From NCBI RefSeq assembly GCF_049959315.1, contig NZ_CP188201.1: 64,000 bases of DNA; one strand, written 5' to 3'. This stretch comes from Serratia proteamaculans_D (GTDB taxonomy: Bacteria; Pseudomonadota; Gammaproteobacteria; Enterobacterales; Enterobacteriaceae). Shown piece after piece: positions 7,795-15,440 of this stretch (positions are counted from its first letter, which is position 1; the number at the start of each line of letters is the position of its first letter). The notes beneath the pieces were generated by a model. The model was not told where the DNA came from, did not search any database, and was given only the letters and a program-made list of their open reading frames with translations. The position numbers and the translations under genes were made by a program.

Positions 7795-8483
7795 ATGGCA
7801 AGAAAAACCAAGCCGTTAACCGATACGGAAATCAAAGCCGCCAAACCAAAAGATGCCGATTACCATCTGTATGATGGTGACGGGCTTACTCTATTAATCA
7901 AGTCCAGCGGTAGTAAGCTCTGGCAGTTTCGCTACTATCGACCTCTGACAAAACAGCGAACCAAGCAGAGCTTCGGTGCCTATCCTGCCGTCTCGCTTTC
8001 CGACGCACGTAAACTCAGAGCTGAATCTCAGGTTTTATTGGCAAAAGACATTGAACCTCAGGAACATCAGAAAGAACAGATACGGTTCCACTACCGGATG
8101 AGGCTCTCTCTATTCTGGAAATGATGAAGTCACTCAGTGATGGCCGAGAATTTATCTTTCCCAGTCGTATAAAGCCTAACCAGCCGATGAACAACCAGAC
8201 AGTGAATACAGCACTCAAGCGTGCTGGCTTAGGGGGCATACTCGTTTCTCACGGCCTGCGTTCTATCGCCAGCACAGCACTCAATGAGCAAGGGTTTCCA
8301 CCTGATGTCATTGAAGCCGCACTTGCTCATGTGGACAAAAATGAGGTACGACGAGCTTACAATCGCAGCGATTACTTTGAGCAACGACGCCCGATGATGC
8401 AATGGTGGGCTGATTTTGTTATGACTGCGGATCGTGGAAGTATGATTAAAGATGGGATAAAAGGAATGAGGCTTGTGGGATGA
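7795..8483 (+). pseudogene. P4-type tyrosine recombinase (integrase), internally deleted
   Basis: The first part (ATG 7795 to about 8060) is the DUF4102 N-terminal arm-binding domain of P4-type integrases (LTDTEIKAAKPKDADYHLYDGDGLTLLI, FGAYPAVSLSDARKLR). After about 90 residues the frame shifts, and from about 8085 the other frame encodes the C-terminal catalytic part (VPLPDEALSILEMM, SHGLRSIASTALNEQG, ALAHVDKNEVRRAYNR, YFEQRRPMMQWWADF). Roughly 180 residues are missing between the two, including the core-binding domain and the first catalytic Arg box. The second box (H-x-x-R, His, Tyr region) survives. Family length is about 400 residues. Position next to attL is typical of such integrases. 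Certainly non-functional as a single protein. Confidence 0.92.
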
Positions 8484-8596
8484 TTCGATAGTACTAAAAA
8501 CAGAGCTATTCATTAACCCTATGTGGTAATTAGGAATTTTCATAACCAATATTAAAATTGATAAAAGACTAATCCATTACAAAAGGAATAATAAAA

Positions 8597-9079
8597 ATGA
8601 AAAAATTGGTTAAAAACCCCAAGTGTTGTAGTGATGCAGAAATAGCAAGATTTGAAGCACTTGTTAGCGAGGGTGGGGAAGTCGAATTAGCGGGACTTCA
8701 AGAACGGATTTTGCTCGCGGAACTGCTTATTTTTATCTACGATAATGACGACCAAACCGTCGCAGTTGGAGCCATCAAAAATCCAAACAAAGGATATAAA
8801 TCAGCGATCTTTGAAAAATCTGGCGCTTCCGGAAAAGAAAATTACGATTTTGAGCTAGGCTGGCTATATGTTGCAGAAATAGCTCGAAATAAAGGTTACG
8901 GACGCATTTTGATGGAATTAATTTGCCAACAACTAACTGACAAATCATGCTTTGCCACGACGCGTGAAAATAATAATGCAATGCAGTATTTATTTAACAA
9001 ACTTGGCTTTTCCAAACTTGGCACACCCTACAAAAGTAAGATAGGAAACCATTCCCTTACTCTTTACGTCAAGGAATAG
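8597..9079 (+). CDS. GNAT family N-acetyltransferase
   Basis: 160 residues, ATG 8597 behind AAAGGAATAATAAAA. The GNAT core is seen at about 95-145: acetyl-CoA pyrophosphate loop in RNKGYGRILMELI (R-x-x-G-x-G/A type), followed by ATTRENNNAMQYLFNKLGFSKLG, the usual motif-B stretch before a C-terminal strand. Substrate unknown. The gene is clearly A+T-rich relative to the chromosome and lies alone between the integrase remnant and the RES gene, which converges on it. The 233 bp between them (9080-9312) contain no gene I can support. Confidence 0.82.
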   Translation: MKKLVKNPKCCSDAEIARFEALVSEGGEVELAGLQERILLAELLIFIYDNDDQTVAVGAIKNPNKGYKSAIFEKSGASGKENYDFELGWLYVAEIARNKGYGRILMELICQQLTDKSCFATTRENNNAMQYLFNKLGFSKLGTPYKSKIGNHSLTLYVKE

Positions 9080-9312
9080 CCAAGCAACTAGAGGCAACAT
9101 TTCTCATTCTAAATTTAGCGTTAAATACAATTTCGAAAACATTAAAAGCTGTAAAAATATAAGTACATTAGAATCGTGAGCGGAAAATAAAAATATCCGC
9201 TCAAAACTTCTTAACTGATGCGAGATTTCAATGCCATTATTTTACTCGTTGGTAACGGTAGTGCACATGAATGAAAAACGAGCATAGTAACAATTTTTTA
9301 TATTGTGTATGT

Positions 9313-10143
9313 TTAAGAAGATTTGTACCAAGCGTTCCCTACCAGCTCCGACTCAATCTGAATTGCATTTACCTGATAAGGGGCACAACTGACAATTTCA
9401 ACAGCACTTAGGTCAAAGATCGCAATGTTATATCCCAATTGCTTATCGTTGTCTCCAAAGTGACTCTTGTATGCAATTGCATCATAGCCAACACTACGAA
9501 ACAGTTCAGCCAGTATCTGAGTCGGCGCATAATCAGCGCGGTCATCCGACTGTGTGACAGGAGTTGAAAATGCATTATCTATCTCAATCCAGACCGCTTT
9601 CTCTTTCTCCAGTGCTGTTGGCTCTCGTCCGCCCAGCACGTGTCTTAAGATAGCCCCAGAAAGTGATGACTGACCATGTCCAAGTGAAAGATCAAGAGTC
9701 CGCAATGGACGCAAGAGCTTACACACAGCAACCGACACATCAGCGCCAATCCAAGGTCGCACCTCGGAAATCGCAGTCTTCACTGTCGTTCCAACATATA
9801 GCACCGGGATACCCGAGGAATTTGCACGTCCTTCTCTAGCTCGGTCAGTAAAAGGCTTCATACGTGAAGCTCCGAAACCCCATATATCCTCGCCAATCCA
9901 GTTACCGTCACTATCAGTCCGGTCACACAGATCTATCCCAAGCTGTGCCCGATAGAACACATACCCTTCTTTCAGCTCACCATCACGCCCCTTAATCGTC
10001 TCAAGAACCGTATCAAGGAATGTTCTCTGTTCTTCACTTAAGATGTAACGATTGACCGTGTTAACGTAGCGTGCGAATCGCGAATAACTGTCCCAGTGTG
10101 CAAACTCAGGTCTACAGTTCAAATCGTCCTCACTGATAGTCAT
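9313..10143 (-). CDS. RES-domain protein (predicted NAD+ phosphorylase-type)
   Basis: 276 residues from ATG 10143 (MTISEDDLNC); an in-frame extension to 10191 is possible. After an N-terminal helical region (about 1-65) comes the RES domain: YRAQLG (conserved Arg), VLYVGTTVKTAISEVRPW (conserved Glu), YAPTQILAELFRSVGYDAIAYKS and GYNIAIFD (terminal Ser/Asn part). RES proteins of the MbcT type degrade NAD+ and act as toxins, normally paired with a DUF2384/Xre antitoxin. No such partner is present here. The gene is last in a four-ORF minus-strand run behind the OLD nuclease and UvrD helicase, suggesting a defence role. Function as NAD+ phosphorylase is family inference. Confidence 0.82.
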   Translation of the reverse strand: MTISEDDLNCRPEFAHWDSYSRFARYVNTVNRYILSEEQRTFLDTVLETIKGRDGELKEGYVFYRAQLGIDLCDRTDSDGNWIGEDIWGFGASRMKPFTDRAREGRANSSGIPVLYVGTTVKTAISEVRPWIGADVSVAVCKLLRPLRTLDLSLGHGQSSLSGAILRHVLGGREPTALEKEKAVWIEIDNAFSTPVTQSDDRADYAPTQILAELFRSVGYDAIAYKSHFGDNDKQLGYNIAIFDLSAVEIVSCAPYQVNAIQIESELVGNAWYKSS

Positions 10144-10327
10144 ATGCAAGCCCACTACTGAATAAAGCCCCTGCATCTTGGGCGGTAGCAATTGCGTCTT
10201 GTACTTCCTGCCGTTTTAAGTCCAGAACTATCAATTTTCCGTTCATCTTAACCTGTACGATAGACTCAATTCTGCAGTATACATTGACATGGCTTGCGGC
10301 GTACTGTGCCAAACCTTGTACATTCAA
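10130..10327 (-). CDS. Tiny ORF overlapping the RES gene
   Basis: Up to 65 residues from a TTG at 10327. An internal ATG at 10246 behind AGGTTAAG would give 38 residues (MNGKLIVLDLKRQEV...). The stop overlaps the RES start at 10143 by 14 bp, the arrangement of a coupled pair. No similarity recognised: no helix-turn-helix and no DUF2384 motif. It could be a small regulator or antitoxin, a leader peptide, or not a gene. A 102-bp gap separates it from the helicase gene upstream. Confidence 0.4.
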   Translation of the reverse strand: MNVQGLAQYAASHVNVYCRIESIVQVKMNGKLIVLDLKRQEVQDAIATAQDAGALFSSGLAYDYQ

Positions 10328-10429
10328 TAACCGATACGACTAATGCTCTGAAAATTTAGAGTAATCTTCACATTCGTCAGCAATACCGACGACCTAAAAA
10401 CCGGATGACATTTTGAACGACTAGTGACG

Positions 10430-12379
10430 CTATGGGATGACCTGCACCTCTTCTTCATTAAACCATTGACTATTTTTAATTCTGGTCATTGCTGCAGTTG
10501 GATCGGACGACCAAAGCACTAAGGCCAGCGATTCTTGCGCCCTACTACAAGTCACGTACAGCAAACGTAAAGTCCGGTCGATGGTTGTCTCTTTGCCAGC
10601 TTCAGCATTCTCTTTGTCCCGTTTACTTAACTCCATACCGCCAAAAATCTTGTCGTATTTAATGAGGAACCCTCCGGCAAGCTCATCATCCATTACAACC
10701 ATGACATGCTTGAACTCAGAGCCTTTAACTACCTGATGTGTTGCAAGCTCAGAAATCCCAGCAAGGTAATTCCGATAGCACTTAAGTTGTTTCCATGGAG
10801 CTGCAAACAATGCACACCATCCACGGCGCATTCTTGTTTGTTTTGACTCATCCTCACCTCGCCCAGGAGCTGGAGGTGTTGGTGACTTATCGGCATAAGC
10901 CTCCTGAAGGCGATGATCTACCTCGAATAAGCTTGCACACAAGACTGGCGCTAACACATCAGCAACCGTTGACTCTGGTTTAGCGCAAGCCACCGCAAAT
11001 ATATTTATCGCCTTGAGTATTTCGTCAGTACGTGCGGCTCTTGCTTCATAGTCTTCAGGAATATTGTCTAACCTGCCATATCGTCTAAAAACCTCAGTTG
11101 CCATGAACTCATTCACAATCCCGTCATTGCTTATACAGGCTTCCAAGTGTGCAAGTTCATTAAGCAATGTTTGTACAGATGAAGGCCCCTTATTATCACC
11201 ACTGCCAGATGGCGCCGCTGCATGGGGATCTAACAGAACCATTGCCTCATAAACATCTAGAAACGAGCCACGAGTGGCGACAAGCTTATGCTCAAGCGCA
11301 AGCAACTGATATTGCCCTTGATTCCAATCTGCTAAACCACTAATTTCAAACATTCGCTCAGCGCACCAGCGTTCACTAAGCACTTTATCTTCTGGACTTC
11401 GTGATGTATCCCCTAAGAAGAGCCGAACCGTTCCACCTGCTTTTTCCGTTCGGGGATGTTGTGCTGAACCCTTTGTTGGTTGCGTCCTGCCTTCCAGTTC
11501 AGTTTCCCAGATTTTATTAATCAGTGTGACTATCCGCCGCTGACTGCGATGATTCATTTGTAACTCAGGCGTTGCCCAATTTTCCGGAACAATGCTTGGA
11601 AGATCCGCATGGCCATCTGTATAAATTCGTTGTCGATGATCTCCCAGCAAACCAAGAGTCAAATCTCGCTCCCGCTTTTCGGCAAGTAACATCAAGGAGT
11701 CCAGTACACCTTTCATCGTGTCCTGCGACTCATCAATAAGTATGATTGGATGTCGATCTTTGAGAATGCTTTGAAGTGTCGGTTTATTCCGAAGCAACCA
11801 CGCAGTCGCATCCAGTACGTAATTGTGTGGTAGAGCACCAGGACCATATGTATTACGGTCGGGATGGTATATGAATACTTCTGTCGCTCGCAGAATTTCG
11901 ATTTCATCTATAATTTCGTCGAGAGCGCGTTTTTTAGCTGGAGTTATACCTCTCGGTTTTGCTTCCGCCTCTGCAGTGTCTCTAGCAAGTTGCGCTTCTT
12001 TTAATGCAATAAGAGCCTCACGGATGTCATCGTTAAACCCGTTAATTAATTCCCAGCAAAACGAATGGATGGTAGACACACTGACTAAATTATTGTCCCC
12101 AAGACGTCCGTTGATTACAGAGACAGCATTCTTGGTGTAGGTTACCACTCTAATCGAACGCCCATACATCCGCAGGTACCGTGCCAGCCTCTCCCCCTGC
12201 TCATGCTCAATTACACCGGTAAGCCTACGTAAAACCTCAACCAATGTCCGCGTTTTGCCAGATCCTGCCCCTGCAAAAAGAAAGTAGTTACGAGGCGGAA
12301 CCTCTGTAAGATAGCCGCAAATCTCTTCGACTACTCCGGAATCACGATCATTGCCATTAATGATTGGCGAATTAGTCAT
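10430..12379 (-). CDS. UvrD/Rep-type superfamily 1 helicase, Gabija GajB-like
   Basis: 649 residues from ATG 12379, which overlaps the stop of the OLD gene (ATGA). An in-frame start at 12421 would lie inside the upstream gene. All SF1A motifs are visible: Walker A AGAGSGKTRTLVEV (about residue 38), Ia VVTYTKNAV, Ib STIHSFCWELI, II LIDESQDTMKG (about 216), III GDHRQRIY, IV MNHRSQRRIVTLI, V VKGSEFKHVMVV and VI LLYVTCSRAQESLALV (about 610). Class 2 OLD nucleases are characteristically encoded beside such helicases, and in Gabija GajB binds GajA in one complex. It is longer than the reference GajB (about 494 residues), mostly in the middle and before motif V. Catalytically it looks intact. Confidence 0.88.
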   Translation of the reverse strand: MTNSPIINGNDRDSGVVEEICGYLTEVPPRNYFLFAGAGSGKTRTLVEVLRRLTGVIEHEQGERLARYLRMYGRSIRVVTYTKNAVSVINGRLGDNNLVSVSTIHSFCWELINGFNDDIREALIALKEAQLARDTAEAEAKPRGITPAKKRALDEIIDEIEILRATEVFIYHPDRNTYGPGALPHNYVLDATAWLLRNKPTLQSILKDRHPIILIDESQDTMKGVLDSLMLLAEKRERDLTLGLLGDHRQRIYTDGHADLPSIVPENWATPELQMNHRSQRRIVTLINKIWETELEGRTQPTKGSAQHPRTEKAGGTVRLFLGDTSRSPEDKVLSERWCAERMFEISGLADWNQGQYQLLALEHKLVATRGSFLDVYEAMVLLDPHAAAPSGSGDNKGPSSVQTLLNELAHLEACISNDGIVNEFMATEVFRRYGRLDNIPEDYEARAARTDEILKAINIFAVACAKPESTVADVLAPVLCASLFEVDHRLQEAYADKSPTPPAPGRGEDESKQTRMRRGWCALFAAPWKQLKCYRNYLAGISELATHQVVKGSEFKHVMVVMDDELAGGFLIKYDKIFGGMELSKRDKENAEAGKETTIDRTLRLLYVTCSRAQESLALVLWSSDPTAAMTRIKNSQWFNEEEVQVIP

Positions 12380-14685
12380 GACATCAACTCCTTGCCTGGT
12401 TCCAACTGTGTCTGGAGCCATTCCAGTGCATCCTCAATATATTTGGGACAAGCGATCGGCTCATCCGCCGCGATCATTTCAAAGATGCTTGCGGCAAAGT
12501 CTCCTTTATTAAAAGACCCATGCATTAGATTATGCAAAGCTGAGAGCAGATCTGGAATATTATCATTATCGGCAACCTTTCTAGCGACTGAGCCCAGCGC
12601 CCCCTTCGGCGGTTTGATTTGCTTTCCATCTCCATCGACTTTTTCATCAATCAGTTGCTTAAACCAAGGGATATTTCTAAGAATTAGAGAGTCTTCAAAA
12701 GTACTTGGCCACTGACCATCGGCTTCGGCTACAGGCAATTGCCATGCGAAACGCACAAAACATTCGGCAATTTCGTTCCAGACAAGATGCTCATCTTTCG
12801 GGTTCTTGAAATCTTCAAGTTGTTGCAGCTTAGGATGCCATCCACGAAGAGTCGGGTTTCCGCATTGCAGCTCAGGCTGTCCTGTATTAGCCACAGCAAC
12901 CAAGGTTGTAGTTGGTTCACCATTTTGTTTAGGTTTACCAAGTTTTTCTTCAACAGGATCGATATCAGTAATAATTACAGTAGGAATACGGAGTCTTTCA
13001 ACGAGAGACCTTAGCCGATGAGCATGGCTACCACCAATATCAAGGAAGGACAGATAGCGGCTGTTGAGTATTGCAAAATCTCTTTCAATGAAAAGAGGCA
13101 ACAGCATACGCTCAGCAACCCCCTCGACAAAGATTGCAGCATTGGCGAATAAAAGATCTGTGTGTTGAACGCGAAAATAACGCTCAGCGAATTGACGGGT
13201 CGTTTTATCATCACCAAAAACTTGCCCAAGATTGACCACCTCAGTGGTAGGCATGGTTTGTTCTTCACTCTTAGCAATGCGGCGAACATATCGTAGCCGG
13301 TCAAAATTCTCAGCATGTGCTAGATGACTAGAATGAGTACTGATAATCAATTGGCTTTTAAGTCCTGACTCATCGCTACCGTTAGGGCTGATTAACTTAT
13401 GTGCCTTACCAGGAAATATACGTTGTACCTGGACGTGCAAATGAGCCTCGGGCTCCTCAATCATAACCAGATGAACAGGTGCTGGAGCGCCCTTTTCAGG
13501 ATTTAGGCGAGCAGCCTTGAAAGAAACAAGTTGGTAACTGAGCGATTGTAAATTCTGATAACCGAGACCAATTGAATATTCCGGGAGAAGCTCTTCTAAC
13601 GAATCCTTCTGCATGCTGTATTGAACAGCGGTTCCATGGTCAAGTAAATCAGCTGTCTGTATGCGCGTGCGGAAACGAATCTCTTGGGGATCATGCAAGC
13701 CAGGGTACCCAAGCTCTTTAACCTCTTCTACCGAAGGTCCGATAGCCTCATGGATCTTTTTATCCAGTTCCTGCTGCGCATCAGCAACAGCTTTTATGAG
13801 GTCAGCTCGGTGCCCATGACCTGTTGCAGCCACATTTAGATGCTGTCGAGCAAATTTGAGAAGTTGATTGGAGAACAAACCTATGCGATGAGGGCCAGAA
13901 GCAGATCGGGAATCGGCTTCCTCACTGCCAAGGCCACGCTGTGCAGCTACAAAGTCTACTCGTATAAGTTTCTGCAGGTTTTTTCGATCAATTGGGCTGG
14001 AGTCAGCATCTAGTGTCTGACTAACATAGGTCTTTATTCCGTCCAAAGGATTATTATCAGCATCCAACTTATAAGCTCGAACTTGGCCCAGCAGGGAAGC
14101 TTCGCGGAGCCAAAAATCCAGTAGATCAATAGGCCAGGCAAGAGAATTTTTTCCCATATCCTTCACAGGCATTCTCGCCAGGTGATACTTCCATGCTAAC
14201 TGTTTCAAATCCTCAATGTTCGTAGCTGGTTCCAGACGTAATCGGACACCTACTGCGCCACCTTTCCAGCTGAATTTTGATAGAAACGGAGAGACATAGT
14301 GGAACATACCGGCCTTAGCATCGAACCATAGGTCTAGCGTTGGCATCGCCGAAAGTAAGGTTTCAAGTTGCTCTTCCCATTCCTCTTCGGATGCACCAGA
14401 CGTAGATGGATCTTCCTCTAATGTGTCCCAAATTCTTCCAAGTTCCCGCAATTTTGGCCATTGAGAAATACTGATGTCGAAAGCACCAAATGCTGAGCCA
14501 TCAGCAAGGAAGTGGCGAAGCGCTGCCAGAATTGATGTTTTGCCGCTATTGTTAGCGCCGACGAGGATAGTAGTCTTTGAGTCAACGTCCATTTGGACCT
14601 TGCCAAGTCGGCGGAATTGGGAAAGCTCAAGAAATCTTAGTGATATCTGTCCTGATAATGGCGTGGTGGTAGCTACTTCTGACAT
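12376..14685 (-). CDS. Class 2 OLD-family ATPase/TOPRIM nuclease, Gabija GajA-like
   Basis: 769 residues from ATG 14685 (MSEVATT), behind a strong AGGAG. The in-frame TTG at 14700 was rejected. N-terminal ABC-type ATPase: Walker A VGANNSGKTS (about 45), FVAAQRGLG, Walker B VMIEEPEAHLH (about 412) and STHSSHLAH. C-terminal TOPRIM nuclease: IFVEGVAERMLLP (metal-binding Glu, about 519), SFLDIGGSH and IITDIDPVEE (DxD, about 574). This order is the OLD family architecture. Gene order (OLD first, helicase second, ATGA overlap) matches gajAB. GajA nicks DNA when nucleotides are depleted during phage infection. This protein is about 190 residues longer than the reference GajA (about 578), so it is a Gabija-like relative rather than a sure ortholog. 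Confidence 0.88.
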   Translation of the reverse strand: MSEVATTTPLSGQISLRFLELSQFRRLGKVQMDVDSKTTILVGANNSGKTSILAALRHFLADGSAFGAFDISISQWPKLRELGRIWDTLEEDPSTSGASEEEWEEQLETLLSAMPTLDLWFDAKAGMFHYVSPFLSKFSWKGGAVGVRLRLEPATNIEDLKQLAWKYHLARMPVKDMGKNSLAWPIDLLDFWLREASLLGQVRAYKLDADNNPLDGIKTYVSQTLDADSSPIDRKNLQKLIRVDFVAAQRGLGSEEADSRSASGPHRIGLFSNQLLKFARQHLNVAATGHGHRADLIKAVADAQQELDKKIHEAIGPSVEEVKELGYPGLHDPQEIRFRTRIQTADLLDHGTAVQYSMQKDSLEELLPEYSIGLGYQNLQSLSYQLVSFKAARLNPEKGAPAPVHLVMIEEPEAHLHVQVQRIFPGKAHKLISPNGSDESGLKSQLIISTHSSHLAHAENFDRLRYVRRIAKSEEQTMPTTEVVNLGQVFGDDKTTRQFAERYFRVQHTDLLFANAAIFVEGVAERMLLPLFIERDFAILNSRYLSFLDIGGSHAHRLRSLVERLRIPTVIITDIDPVEEKLGKPKQNGEPTTTLVAVANTGQPELQCGNPTLRGWHPKLQQLEDFKNPKDEHLVWNEIAECFVRFAWQLPVAEADGQWPSTFEDSLILRNIPWFKQLIDEKVDGDGKQIKPPKGALGSVARKVADNDNIPDLLSALHNLMHGSFNKGDFAASIFEMIAADEPIACPKYIEDALEWLQTQLEPGKELMS

Positions 14686-14957
14686 TTTGGCTCCTCTCAA
14701 TCCGTATAGGGATGCGCCAACCTGTAACAGCTTAGCGCTACACCGAAAGCTCGAATCCTTCTAACTTGATACTATCTGCGTAAAAATGATGGGGTTGAGT
14801 AAGAATCGACACGGCAAGTTATCTTACCGCCTCGCTAAAAAATGCCCATCAGCAAATGCTCTTGAAATGACTCTTATCACACAACTTTTCATTATCTGAA
14901 GGTAACTGTGCATCCCAAGCTTGAACGTCAACTGAAGAGAAAACTTCATGGACACCT

Positions 14958-15368
14958 ATGTCCGCCTTTAACTCAGAACAGTCAGGGTTCCCTCAACTGT
15001 AGTTACAGGAGCATATTGAAGCTAGCATTACACTTGCTAATGCGGTGAATTTTCTGGTTAAGCTCTATGAACTTGTACGTATTGACCGAAAGGGATTCAC
15101 CTGGCAGGAACAAACACCTTTTCTTACCGCTACCGATATTCTCACAGCCAGGAAAGCTACCGGATTAATACACACACAAATAGCGCAAGTCTTCAATAGC
15201 ACTAGTCTTCCTTCCTATCTTGCCCTCCTTTTCTCATCAAAAAGAGGTGAAAAAACTTTTAGGCACCTATATAGGCACCAAAGAAAAGTTGAATTAGACC
15301 TTAGATCAACTATTTCAATAAATTACATCACCAATTCAGACTCCCCCAACACCGGTGATACCAGATAG
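14958..15368 (+). pseudogene. Unrecognised ORF interrupted by an amber stop and cut by attR
   Basis: ATG 14958 opens MSAFNSEQSGFPQL, then TAG at 15000-15002, then the same frame continues unbroken (LQEHIEASITLANAVNFLVKLYELVRID...) to 15368. The last residues are encoded inside the 69-bp right repeat, so the natural C-terminus is probably lost. I do not recognise the protein. The region between the OLD gene and this ORF (14686-14957) is A+T-rich and holds only a 38-codon ORF near 14787 that I cannot support. It must also contain the promoter of the OLD-UvrD operon. Confidence 0.4.
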
Positions 15369-15418
15369 ATCCAGTGACAATAACGAAAAAGCCCGCAATT
15401 CACGTTGCGGGCTTTTTT
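15350..15418 (+). repeat. Right copy of 69-bp direct repeat (attR), with terminator
   Basis: Perfect copy of 7602-7670, including the terminator hairpin and T-run, which here can also end transcription of yiaVW arriving from the right (minus strand). Just upstream, TTCAGACTCCCCCAAC resembles a decayed tmRNA T-arm end (compare TTCAAATCCCCCCAGC at ssrA), suggesting the duplicated segment once reached into the tmRNA sequence. Confidence 0.85.
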
Positions 15419-15440
15419 ATGTATCTAAAACAGATAACGG

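Larger units (their letters stand above)
7602..15418. mobile_element. ssrA-linked genomic island carrying a Gabija-like/RES locus
   Basis: Bounded by the 69-bp direct repeats (repeat-to-repeat distance 7748 bp). Content: P4-type integrase remnant, GNAT acetyltransferase, RES-domain gene, tiny ORF, UvrD-like helicase, OLD-family nuclease and an interrupted ORF. Base composition is visibly A+T-richer than the flanking chromosome and codon use differs. ssrA is a well-known target of P4-type integrases. With the integrase broken and no other recombinase seen, the island is probably no longer self-mobile. Confidence 0.88.

Noticed and set aside
8597..9079. GNAT gene as toxin of a GNAT-RHH toxin/antitoxin pair
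   Set aside because: No ribbon-helix-helix (DUF1778) partner lies next to it and the protein does not resemble TacT/AtaT in sequence pattern.
9313..10327. Classical RES-Xre (MbcTA-type) toxin/antitoxin pair
   Set aside because: The small upstream ORF has no DUF2384 or HTH features, so only a RES protein with an unknown partner can be claimed.
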